Assembly (NCBI GenBank): GCA_011033025.1
Contig: WFMF01000460.1
Coordinates: 1 to 64,000, forward strand
Reading direction: 5' to 3'
Origin: Beroe forskalii
Taxonomy: Eukaryota; Ctenophora; Nuda; Beroida; Beroidae
Length of the DNA stretch: 64,000 bases
Shown: positions 1 through 11,100 of the stretch, piece by piece
Numbering within the stretch: position 1 is the first letter of the stretch
Layout of the letters: each line of letters begins with the position of its first letter
Notes under the pieces: model-generated
Told to the model about the DNA's origin: nothing
Databases searched by the model: none
The model's input: the letters and a program-made list of their open reading frames with translations, nothing else
Made by a program: the position numbers and the translations under genes

Positions 1-17
1 TTCTTCAAACGACCCAT
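1..17 (-). CDS. first codons of a second cephalotoxin-like gene copy, cut by the window edge
   Basis: The reverse complement from position 17 starts ATG GGT CGT TTG AAG, identical in codons to the start of the gene at 47084 and with the same upstream sequence. The gene would run leftward out of the window. Confidence 0.6.
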
Positions 18-168
18 AACACCTGGTTACCTGAAGTTCATTACCAATAAAAATATATTATGAAAACTTATTTATCATTATTATATATTATAGAGTATCC
101 TTGTTAGGTCGAAAAAGAAGGGCATTAAGCAGTTACATGTCAATTAGTTTCTGTGATTTTCACATTAA

Positions 169-526
169 TCTTACTACTTATAATTCTTCCTCATATATAA
201 ATATATAAATAAATAAATAAATATATATCTGTCTGTCCGGTTTATGATTTCTGTCTGTCCGGTGGCTTATATATAATAGCCACAGATTTTTCTGACACCA
301 CTCAGTACCCAATCAAGCATGCCGATTGCCGATGATGGGAATGTTCATACCAGAGTACCAGTGACGTTTGACACCACCTGACATATAGACATCACATAGA
401 GGAGTAGGCACACCCGATTAAAATATGACCTCATCACTGATAAGAACCACAGTACTACATTATACTGTACGAATTGCTGAAGCGAAAAAATTGTGAACGA
501 TGGCCGGAGGCCATGGGTTCTGCTAG
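169..526 (+). mobile_element. non-autonomous Helitron, family A (358 bp)
   Basis: Starts TCTTACTACTTATAATTC after an A. Ends with a hairpin (ATGGCC GGA GGCCAT), then GGGTTCTGCTAG followed by T. The other arm has the undisturbed site CATTAA|TTTATC, so insertion was exactly between A and T with no duplication. Confidence 0.85.
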
Positions 527-614
527 TTTATCTAATTTATCTATTTATTAAATTTTTCAATTTTTTAATTTACAATCTCTAATTTTATGATTTTTCGTAT
601 TCATTTAGATAAAG

Positions 615-1386
615 TCTTATATATAATTTGGAGATGGCACGTGAATTATGTATGTGCGGGCGCACATTTTAAATTTGAGCTTGCCAAGTAAATAACAAGA
701 GAAACGAAGGTAAGATGCGCATAATGGTACCGTTGCTATGGAAACCAATTTAAGTGCACGTGCAGATTACAATCAGTTCTATGCGAGTGCTTTCTGATAC
801 GCTACGACGGTTTAATGCTGTGCTGTAGCTTTTTGAAAATTTCTGAAGTTTTCTTTATTTCAATTTGAAGATCTCAAGATGGAGAATGGGCATAACTTAA
901 ATAACGGAGGATATTCCAGATGAATTGCTTTCATTGTGGCAGAGGTTGGTCAATGGTCGATAATCAAAGTTGAGTAGGTAATAACTGTAGCTACGAAATT
1001 TATTGTTTAATGCAATTTAAGGTTCAAAACCATCGAATAATGAATATAAGTGTAGCAGGTTATGAAAACAGTTTCTAGCCTGGATCAATGGAAAAAAAAT
1101 TGTCCAATGTCGGTATGAGAATCGGTTGTCAGAATTAACTTCATCTTGCTATCAAAACGTAACAAAAGTCGCATCGTTTAGCACGACTAAGATAAACCGA
1201 AGGACAACTCTTCACTCTGCTCCTTCATAAAACTGAATATTTTATTTCGTTGATAACTGATCGGATTTTTGATGTGGTAAAAAGTATCCAATCACTTTGA
1301 TTGGTAGTGTTTAAAATTTGCGAAAGAGAAGCTGTGTAGCAGCGTCAAGTGAGATGTGTTTTTGCGGGCCCAAACGGGCCTGCTAG
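615..1386 (+). mobile_element. non-autonomous Helitron, family B
   Basis: Starts TCTTATATATAATTTGG and ends GGCCCAAACGGGCCTGCTAG before T. It is absent from the right arm near 46855, although six bases next to the 5' end also differ there. Confidence 0.75.
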
Positions 1387-1734
1387 TTAATTCTATATCA
1401 TTGTCAGATTTCATGACGACGTTGAAGTTTCGACGAAATTAATTGAATTTCAGAAAAAGTTCGTTTCACTTCGCTGAGTTAAGAAGAGAATAAAGAAAAT
1501 TATCACCCTCCCGTGGTTATAATTCGGGTGTGATAATTATCGATATATATCCCCTTCAAAAGTGACGCGTGCAGTATTTTTCTTACGTAATTGAAACCGA
1601 AGTAGAGGGTAAAAGAGTCAAACGGCAATCAAAAAATCCGATGAATGGAAAAAACTTTAGAAGGCTTTAATTTGATAAAGGAGCACCTTACCTTTCAAAA
1701 GTCGGTACTCCGGGTACTCGTGAGTACCGGGAAT

Positions 1735-2727
1735 TTTTTCCCTCCCCATTGGCCTATTTGTGAATACAAAAAGGCAAATGAGAGGGTTGGCAGAGATCGT
1801 GGTCTGGGAGGGTGAGAAATAGAATATGTGTATATCAGGTCCAGTTTTGCAATACAACTACTGTAATTTCTGGAAAGTGCCCGGATTGCTCCTTTATAAT
1901 ATCAGTCGCGAAAATGTCCCTCCCTCCGTCCCTCCGTCCCTCCGTCCCTCTGTCCCTCCGTCCCTCCGTCCCCATGTCACATAAATCCTCAAAATAACGA
2001 ATTTCTCAATTCATGGAGCTGTCGGTTGTCAAAGTATAAATCTTATAATTTGATCTAGCCCATCCGTGCCGCATGCTCGAATTCCTAAATTATGATAAGT
2101 TCTGAATTTAATTAGGCTGTTGAAGAATTCGTATCTTAAAAAGTTAAAATCTTAGGTGTGAGTTGGGCGGTAGATTTGAGGAAAAGGCTTCGGTTTTGTT
2201 CTAGGTTTAGTACCAAAATGCATAACTATTAGAGTTTCTGCTGGATTCGACTAAGTTTGATAAATACTATTCGCTGTGACTCTGTGAAAGGCGAATATTG
2301 CTTTTTGGAACAAGAGACATCATTGAAACAGAAAACATAAGCACGAAATTTGGAAATCAGATAAAAATTGATATCAACTTAGTATAAACATTCAAGAAAA
2401 TACATCGCGTGAATAAACGGTGACACAATTTGATGCGAAATAAACCAATTCAACAAAATGGCGCGAAATCTACAACGAACCTAGTACAACAACGAACGCG
2501 CGCGCAAGAATTTTAGATGAAATGGCACGTGCCAATTCGTATCCTCGGTGGCGCGCACGCACATCGGAACAGTATTTATACTCTTATTACTTAATAACGA
2601 CTGCGTTTTGTATTATCTTATTATGATGCTAAGGTTACATCAAGCACCGCGGGGGAGGGAAATTAAGCGCCTGCATACGGCCTACGGGAACAACAATAAT
2701 TGTGTCGGTGCAGGCGCAATTCTTGTT
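1735..2727 (+). mobile_element. family E repeat
   Basis: Begins TTTTTTCCCTCCCC followed by a GGCCT...AGGC hairpin and ends CAGGCGCAATTCTTG. It has a (CCCTCCGT)n patch at 1918-1970. Related copies are at 4783, 40931 (-), 44617 (-) and 48306. Confidence 0.7.
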
Positions 2728-2789
2728 TTTGATCTACCAGGAAATATTCTGAAAATCTGAAATTTTCGAAAATTTTGATGAGTCACAAA

Positions 2790-3235
2790 GCAACGTGGCA
2801 ACGAATCTTCCCACTTCCCAGTGGCAACGAATCCCGGTAGTATGGAATCTTCCTACTTCCCAGTAATATAAATAACGAATCTTCCCACTTTCCAGTAGTG
2901 AGGAATCTTCCCACTTCTCAGTGGCAACGAATCTTCCCACTTCCCGGTAGTAAAGAATCTTCCTACTTCCCAGTGGGAACGAATCTTCCCACTTCCCGGT
3001 AGTGAGGAATTTTCCTACTTCCCAGTGATAACGAATCTTACATCTTCCCAGTGAGAACGAACCTTCCCACTTCCAAGTGGCAATGAACCTTCCCAATTTC
3101 CAGTGGCAATGAACCTTCCCAATTTCCAGTGGCAAGACATCTTCCCACTCCTTGGTACTAACTTACTAAGGAATCTTCTCATTTCCAAGTAACTAGGAAT
3201 CTTCCTAACTTCCAGTGGCAAGGAATTTTCCCAGA
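2790..3235. repeat. minisatellite, AATCTTCCCACTTCCCAGTG type
   Basis: About 18-25 bp units containing TCTTCCCA and CCAGTGG. The same motif forms the 19-bp array at 52485-52865 in the sister transposon. Minus-strand frames here are repeat artefacts. Confidence 0.88.
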
Positions 3236-3880
3236 CCCCAGATATAAAGTTTAATAGAGCTGTGTATGCGAGTTTGATGTATAATTACTTAATTAGGATT
3301 TCGCTATGCTAGTTGCCTCAAAATTGACAGCAAAAATCCTAAGATAACGATGTTTCTATCTACTTAAAACGTCTGGCTTGCTGGGGCTGCCGCCCCCAGA
3401 CACCTGCTCATAACTGTTGGAATCACGTGGAATTACGTTTGCATTGACAGTTCTCAATGCTATTACTCTATTAGCCTCAAAAATGGAAGCAAAAATCGTA
3501 AGAAAACGATGTTCCTATCTACTTGAAACGTCTGGATCGATCATGGGGCTGCCGCCCCAGACCCCTACTACAATTACTGTTGGACTTACGTTTATATCAG
3601 AGCATCAGGATTTGTTCATGAATCATTCATATCTTGAATATGATGGAAAATATCTGCTCTCAATGGACATTTCGCGAGCGAAGCGAGCGGTCCACAAAAA
3701 GCATAAATATTTAATTTGGTGGGAAAAAATTTGGTGAGTACCGGGAAGAAAAATACTTTTGAAAGGTAAGAGGAGCACTCAAAAATCTATAAAGGTGTTC
3801 AATCCGGACGAGAGTCGCCAGACCCGAGTGGAAAGAAATAATGTTGTATGGCTGAATAAAGAGCGAAAACCTTGACATAG

Positions 3881-4174
3881 GTAGGGTATAAAAACGCCTA
3901 TTACTTGAGTGACTTTAAGGTAGCCTCTCGTGTCGCGAGGAAGCTGGAACGGATTGAGGACGCCCTTGAATCGAATCTTAAACAGGTGAATGATGTGTTT
4001 AGAAACAAGGGGAAGGTACTGGAAAATGCAGTGCTGACGAGGAGTGAGAACGTACAGGTTGCACAGGACGTGCAAAGGGAGGTTACGGCACAGGAAATGC
4101 CTGTAGCGCAGGTTCAGCGTGTTGCCACGAGGGACCAGAAGGAGGTCACGGCTATCACTAAAGGAATATACTAG
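3881..4174 (+). other. open frame kept in both arms, no ATG start
   Basis: About 90 codons (KLERIEDALESNLKQVNDVF and on) with a matching frame at 46156-46425 on the minus strand. By eye there are seven differences in 270 bp, six of them changing the amino acid, so there is no sign of constraint. A TATAAAAA lies at 3887. It may be the end of an old transposon protein. Confidence 0.3.
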
Positions 4175-4782
4175 AATGTTCATCGCAGTGATGCCCTATA
4201 TATCATACAGCACCAGCTGCCCCCACGCCCCTGCTCACTAGATTTAATTTTCATCTCTGCAGACATTTTTCATCATAAATAAGGGTCAAATACTTAAATT
4301 TAAATCTTATTGAGATGTTAAATACTTTGGAATTTAAATCTTATTGATATGAAAAATCTTATTGAGATGACAATTCTATTCGGTTGAAAACGTCCAGCTT
4401 CTGGGGGCTGATCCCTGCATCCTGGATTTCATTATCATCTTTGTAAACAGTTTTCATTTCAAATGCTTTGAAATTAGACTGAAGTAAGAGTTAAAATCCT
4501 ATTGATAGATTTTTCAGTGCTCCTTTATAAAATAAAATTTCATTTTAAGCTTTTTGCACTGTTATTCAGTGGAGACCGTATAATAAGCGGTTAAATGTCG
4601 AAGTGGTGACCGTATACCGCAACTTACATGGTTGAGGCGACAGCCGAGACTGTCTAAGTTGGATAATGGACGAGGCGTGCCGAGTTTATTATTTATTATC
4701 GAAGGTCTACGGTCACAGCTGAGATCATGGAACCGGATTATACCCCGACCGAAAACCGGGAAACAGCTAGCTGAGACCAACT

Positions 4783-5713
4783 ATTTTTTCCCTCCCAAAC
4801 GCCTTTTTTATACAAAAAGGCATTGAAGAGGGTTGGCAGAGATCGTGGTTTAGGAAGGTGAGAAATATGATATGTGTATATGAGGTACAGATTTACAATA
4901 CAACTACTGTAATTTCTGGAAAGTGCCCGGTTTGCTCCTTTATAATATCAGTCCCGAAAATGACGGCCGGTGTCCGTCCTCACCAATTTTCATGATTCTT
5001 AAACTTTCAGTCTGACAGTCACTCAAGAATGATCCAGAGGTTTAGCCATAAGTGCTTTCAGCCGCTTCAAGGGCGTTTATCAGAACATTAGTCACTTACC
5101 TTAGCCGCCCGAATGGCGGCTATCAGAACATGAAGGACCAACTTTTGCCGCCAGGGGGAGACTATCAGGACATAAGGCTAAGGACTCATTTCTTACTCTA
5201 TTACCGACATTTTAACAACAAAAGTGAAAAGAAACAACTATTTTAGTAAAAAGTATAAGTCATTGAATCATGAGGACTGGGACTGATCAATGATCATCTG
5301 ACATCTCGAGTCGGAGAAAACCACAATTAAACCATTAATTTATTAATATCAAAGAAGCAGCGTATTCATGCTTTCATAAGTAGGAAAATGCGTACGCAGG
5401 AGTACGCAAGAACAAAGTGCAAACGTTACAAAACTCACATGAAATGAAATAAAACTTCGCGCGAAATCTCAGATCATTGCAACGAATAACGTAACATGCG
5501 CGGCTTTCGTGAACTGATAATCACACGTGAAACCTACGCGCCTCCACAAAGTTATGCGTATATGGCACAAGGAACTTCAATTAAGCTGTGATTCTTCTGT
5601 GATTCGTGATTTCGTGGACCCTTTCCTTTCACAGATGATTGGGGAGGGAAATTAAGCGTCTGCATGCGGGAACAACAGACAACAAGAATTGTGCTGGCAG
5701 GCGCAATTCTTGT
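4783..5713 (+). mobile_element. family E repeat, present in both arms
   Basis: Starts TTTTTTCCCTCCC, ends GGCAGGCGCAATTCTTG. The inverted counterpart is 44617-45547, so this insertion predates the duplication. Confidence 0.72.
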
Positions 5714-7815
5714 TTGATCAAACAACAGTATTTCTTCCCACTCGGGTCTGACGACCCTCGTCCGGATCCAACGCTTAAGTAGAATTTTGAGTGCTCCTTT
5801 ATAAAATCAAATTTAATTTTAAGCTTTTTGCTCTGTAATTCAGTGGAGACCGTATAACCAAACTTACACGGTCGCTAAAACAAGTTAAAACAAGCTTGGA
5901 AGGGGTATAACCAAACTTACACGCTCGCTAAAACGAGCTTGGGAGAGGTGTAATACTTTTTAATTGTTAACAAATATGGACGTCGACACAGACTCCATAT
6001 TGGATCCATATTGGTTTTAAAGACCCTCACATTTCGAGCTGCGGGTCGAAACTGGATACATCCCTCGGGCTTCACCCTCGAGAAGTACCCCAAAATGGAT
6101 CCGATTGGCGTGTGTCTGCGCATTTTATAAATATTCTCAATTCTATAACATGGTGACGGCACGGAGATTGAATGGGGTATAAAATGGGAATAAAAACTTA
6201 AAAAGCAGGGGAAACGAATTCAGGTCTCATGAAGCTAAAACCGAGTATAAATAGTAAAATGCACGTGGCTGATGGAATATTTTATTAACTCATTAGTGCG
6301 ATTAACTGATTTGATAATCAGAGGAACAGGTCCCTAATTTTGCCTCATAGAATTATTAATCAATTTTACAATAATATCGCCTTTATTATCATTATTATAG
6401 GCAGTATCACTAATACTGCCTAATAACTATTGAGGTATTCTAGCAGAGAATCGAACTACATCTAAATTTTATTTTATTTGATAAGTATAAGGTCAACTTA
6501 TTGCTCCAAAATTTATTTCCTTATTTTCAGGATGTTGATTTTAGCTTTTTGGGGAGGCTGCCTCCTAGTTAGAAAATTATTACATGCTAGCAGAATTTGG
6601 TTATCAAATGGGAAAACTTGTCAATCGTTGATAGACCCTTCCGAGCGCCGCGCGCTCGCCGCTGACGCAAGCCGCTGCGCGGCTTGCGCCAGCGGGTTAG
6701 ACATCGTCTGACAACGGAAAACAAGATTGATAGGGGGTCTCCGGGTCTTTGCTTTTTGTGGTGTCATCAACTAGCTTCGAGTGATTGACTGGAGATGATA
6801 TACCACTTACTGGTAAAAACATGATATAAATGTAAAATTTATGTTCCTACCCTGAGTTATGGGAATTTTAAAATTGGATTTTCCTGTACCTCATTACTGT
6901 ACAGTATACCATAATATTATTATCAATAAAATGTATCCCACAATCAGACGAACAATTAGTTTAAAACAGATCATTTTAACATTTAAATCGTGTATGTATG
7001 ATAATATGTTGATATGGTGTAATCGTGTAATCAATTATATTTAAATGAACTCGCTAGATATAGTTCTATAATAAGTTGTGACTTCTATTTTGAGAAACAA
7101 TCTAATACCACATCGAAATGCTTTGAAATACCTATATTTACATCCCGACAAGGCTACATAAACTGCGGTTTTTGCTGCACTTTCTCACAAATGAGTAAGT
7201 GATACTCACCATGACCTTGGGACACCACCCTTTTTCCAAGAGTTCCCTATGAGTAACTGCAATGTGAGTAACTGCATTTCAGAATTTTGGAACACGACCA
7301 CCACGTGAGTAAGTGGGCATAAGGTCTGTGCACTTACTCACTGGTATCCCCCGCTTGTATATAAGATTTTAGTGAACCAACTAGGTGATTCCTTTTGAGA
7401 CCATGATCAGCGGTGCCTTAGCAGTTTTGAATAACTGTGCACACCACTGTTCACCTGATCTCTGTTCTCAAGCGGTCCAGATGATCCCCAGCAGGGGAGG
7501 AGGGGATGGAAAGGGTTAAGAAACCACGTGGTTGATATTGTTTGCGTAACACGCGCGGCTTTTAGGTCATGAAAAGAACGTTTTTTCTGCATTATAAAAA
7601 CGCGCGTACATATTAAAGGTGGTGTGGATTTCAGCATATTTCTTCTGATAAATTTACCGCCTTTTTGAAACAATCCTATTACCAGTCCTGCTAAGAAAAT
7701 TTGACCTGTGTTTTTATTTAAACTGAAAAGTGGACCTGTCTCAGTCCTCTTTCATTCAACCAAACTATTACATTTAATGTAAATCAACAGCTTTTAAATG
7801 TTTAATTCTCTTCAG
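5714..7815. other. left-arm sequence without genes
   Basis: Shared with the right arm. It includes a GC-rich palindromic patch at 6640-6705 and AT-rich sequence. The short frames have no supporting features. Confidence 0.55.
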
Positions 7816-7923
7816 GGATCAGTATGACAGTGTATACGGATACAAGATGCAAGATATTTCTAACAAGGACTCCATCCGTTATAGCACTCCAAATGGTTGG
7901 CAGCTAGAAAATCTACGAAAATT
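7816..7923 (+). CDS. UTP20: possible upstream UTP20 exon (uncertain)
   Basis: An acceptor-like CTCTTCAG precedes an open segment starting DQYDSVYGYKMQ. The frame stays open until a TAA at about 7960. A weak donor (GTTTGA at 7924) with an acceptor at 7977-7978 would make a 55-bp intron in correct phase with the next exon. Alternatively the next exon starts at 7965 and this segment is not coding. The reverse-complement arm keeps a copy near 39850-39945. Confidence 0.35.
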
Positions 7924-7964
7924 GTTTGATGATATTTTTCCCTCCCTTTGTTGTCTCTAAACAG

Positions 7965-8153
7965 TTACCTACCTACAGCTACCAACCTACCTCGTATTCA
8001 GGAAGTTCCAAAGACCAGGGCCACATGAACAATGAGTTGCGGGCAATGCTGAAACTCCTGAGCCACTTCACGAACCCAGTGTCTTTACACAGGAGCGGAG
8101 ACCTCTACGCCCTGTATACTGAGCTACTGGCGAGCAAACAGTCCGATATTCAG
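7965..8153 (+). CDS. UTP20: UTP20 exon
   Basis: A pyrimidine-rich tract and AACAG precede it, and the donor is GTTATT. It encodes the helical segment around LRAMLKLLSHFTNPVSLHR. Phase 0 in and out. The true start could be 7979 if the upstream segment is an exon. Confidence 0.8.
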
Positions 8154-11100
8154 GTTATTTGAGGTTCTACATTTAGTGCTTGAGTGGCTGTTCACAATAA
8201 GACAATACACACATCATAACCATTTCTTACCTTCAGGCCCGCTTGGCCCTTGGCCCTTGACCCTTCCCCCTTTAATTTTATTCGAAACATCGCATTCATT
8301 TCAGAAACTGGCGCTAGACTGCATCCTGACCTACAAGAATGCTGTGCTATCAGCTTACTCCGAGGAACTAGAACTCCTTGTTGGGGATGTTACTTTTAGG
8401 GACCAACTTAGCAAATTCAGGTTAGGGGCATTACATGGTTTATAGCTCGAAATGAAGTAGTCGTTAAAGTGGGACCGCTTAGCCTCAATTCAAAGTTCCA
8501 ATTGGGTGTAGAATTTGAACATTTTGAATGGTATACCAACCATCATCCTTATCAACTTCAGTACTTAAAAAATAAATATTTAATTTCCAGAATATAAGTA
8601 TTAAGTAACCACCCCGTAACCTTATCCTCGGCCTCGCGCGTGCAGCAATCCAAACTTGGATGGTTTTGCCACTCGTTATTTACCAATCCAAGTGTCTAGG
8701 TACCTGTTATCGAGTTAATATTCTTTCCCCTTCCAGTGTCGTGGGTGCGGATAGTATTTTGAAAGTTGAGGATCGTGCGACAGTTTTCCCCATTTTGTTG
8801 CGGATCATGTTCGGCAAAATGGGCAGTAGGATTGGCCATGCTAAAGGAAAATCTGGCTCAAAACAGCGACAAGGAGTCGTTCTCAGATATCTTGAAGTGA
8901 GTCGCTACAGTCTTTTATATGAAGTGTCTAGTTCTTTATTTATGGAGGTCAGGCGTCAGCCTCATGACCCTTAATTGGGCATAATACGCTTATAGTTGGG
9001 AGAAAGTTCGTTGCCAGTGGATGTGAAATTGTGGAAAATACCGATTAAGTCAGGTTTTTACGTCTCTATGGGTGGAAAGCCCCAGTATAACCGTTCAAAC
9101 AGTATTTTAAAATGTTAATCTTTAAATGCCCTTAATTTTCAGGCATGCTCTCAAGAGGAAGTGCACCTTTTCTACGAACTCACCTCAGAGAGATTTGGGA
9201 TTAATCTCCTATCTCAAGGTAACAATTGATGCTCTTATTTCCTTGTCTGAAGAATAAAAGAATGTATTTTAGAAAGCAAGTGAACATGAATTTATAGAAT
9301 AACATGAATTTATAGAAAAATTTAATAAAATTTCATTTGCCATTTGAAACTGACACCACTCCTTAACGCTTCACTATATTTTCAGACAGTGAGTTAACCC
9401 TGAGCGTTACCCCTCTTTCCATGCAGACATCCTATCTACGTCTGCTCTGCCAGATGCTGAGTGTGCTGCGAGAGGAGCAGACAGTAGTGTACGCTGACCA
9501 GATCACCTCCACCGTCCTGGCCCTCCTCCGAGCGACACAGCACTGCCTGGCACACCGGGACCTCGTGGCGCCTCACACCGTCACCCCGCTCAAGTCTCTG
9601 CGGGCCCTCTCCATCACCACCCTAACCCGCGTCTTCAACACCTTCCCTGCTCACGACTTCTCCCCAGCCCGCGCCCGGGTTAATCAGATCTTAATGGACG
9701 CCAACCTGCCCGGTCTCCCTGCTGAGTCGTTACAGTCGTGTTCTCCTCTGCTGCTCTTCATAGAGTCCTGCTCTAGCTTGCGAGCTGCGTGGCTAGACTA
9801 CTCCTGTGCAGGGCAGACGGTTCTCAGCTTCGTGATCAGTCTCCTGGACGGCAAGAGGGTCGCTAGCTCTGTTATCTGCAAAGTCTTCACCATCGTGTCC
9901 ACTCTCCTAGATAACGCAACCCTGGGCATACCACTGCTCAAACCCTTCATCCAGCGGATCGTAGACTACATTTACCACACCTTGGTGAGCCTGAAGAAGG
10001 CAGCTCCTGATAAGAAGACTTTGAAGCAGTCCCTCCACCTGCTCTCCCAACTAGCAGTTCTCATCACGCAGCATGACGTAGCGTGGTGCGGCGCGTTAGT
10101 CCGGTCTCTGGTGCACGTGCTGCAGGAGCGCGTGGTCCGGAGGCCGGGGGACGTGGTGAACGCGCTCCACACCGTCACTCAACTAGTCGTACATCTGAGC
10201 GACGCAGCGCTCCTGGGCGAGTGTTACGTGATGTGTAACAAGTTACTGGCATGCAGTGGGGACCGTTACTGTCGCGAGGCTGTGTGTACACTGATGGAAC
10301 AAACCCAGCACCCTGCTGCTGCTGTGCTGAGGAAGCTACACGCGTGGAACCCAAAGGTTGTGGATGAGCCTGACTTTGACACTCGGCTGGAGGGGTACAG
10401 AGAGATGGGAGATATGATTAAAAGGGGTGGTTTAAGTGGTGAGGAGTTGAGGGAGGAAGGAGCGAGTAGTGAGGAGATGAGTGAGGGAAGGATTAGTGGT
10501 GAGGAAGGAAGAAAGAGTGGTGAAGTGGTGACGGAGGAAGGGGTGAGTGATGTGAAGTTGCTGACTCCCTTGGTCAACACGGCACTTTACACCGTGTTCA
10601 CTACAGATGAGATGGCTCTCAGAGACTCAGCCTCCCAAGCCCTGCTGCTCACCCTACACCACGTGACTGTGACGTCACCCCTCTACTCAGCCCTTGTGGA
10701 ACTGTCCATTGTACCGGCCGTGCAGCGAGCGCTGTCTCACAGCGGTGAGGTGTTCCGACGGGAGGCTGTCGTGCTCCTTCACAAACTAGTTCAAGAGTTC
10801 GGCGACACGTCACCGTGGCAACACCTCGCTCCCCTAGCTGATCCTGACCCTGAGATGGACTTCTTCAACAACATCACCCACATCCAAACCCACCGGAGGA
10901 CACGGGCAGTGGTCCGGCTGCAGGGACTTCTCACTGACAGCCTTACCCCTGATGTGGTGTGCAGCTACTTTATACCCCTGCTCTACCCCATATTCTCACT
11001 CAAAGGGTAGGGATCTTACTCAACGCATCACCATGTGACTCGTTTCAACTTTTATTTATTTTTCAATTTTCTTATACATTTGCTCGTTCGCTGTTAGAAT

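Larger units (their letters stand above)
1687..3770. mobile_element. DNA transposon, CTTACCTTTCAAAAG ends, 8-bp target duplication
   Basis: Perfect 15-bp inverted ends CTTACCTTTCAAAAG, with AGGAGCAC at 1679-1686 and 3771-3778. The right arm keeps one AGGAGCAC (46552-46559, inverted) as an empty site. A family E repeat (1735-2727) and a minisatellite (2790-3235) lie inside. No transposase is present. A second member is at 52303-54034. Confidence 0.88.
1..8611. repeat. left arm of a large inverted duplication
   Basis: Reads as the reverse complement of 39268-47093 in collinear blocks: 1-168 with 46928-47093, 1387-1686 with 46552-46855, 3771-4783 with 45547-46559, 4783-5713 with 44617-45547, 5713-6700 with 43640-44617, 6714-6965 with 42288-42531, 6965-8611 with 39268-40792. 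The arm may extend left of the window. It has four insertions or insert groups absent from the other arm. Confidence 0.92.
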
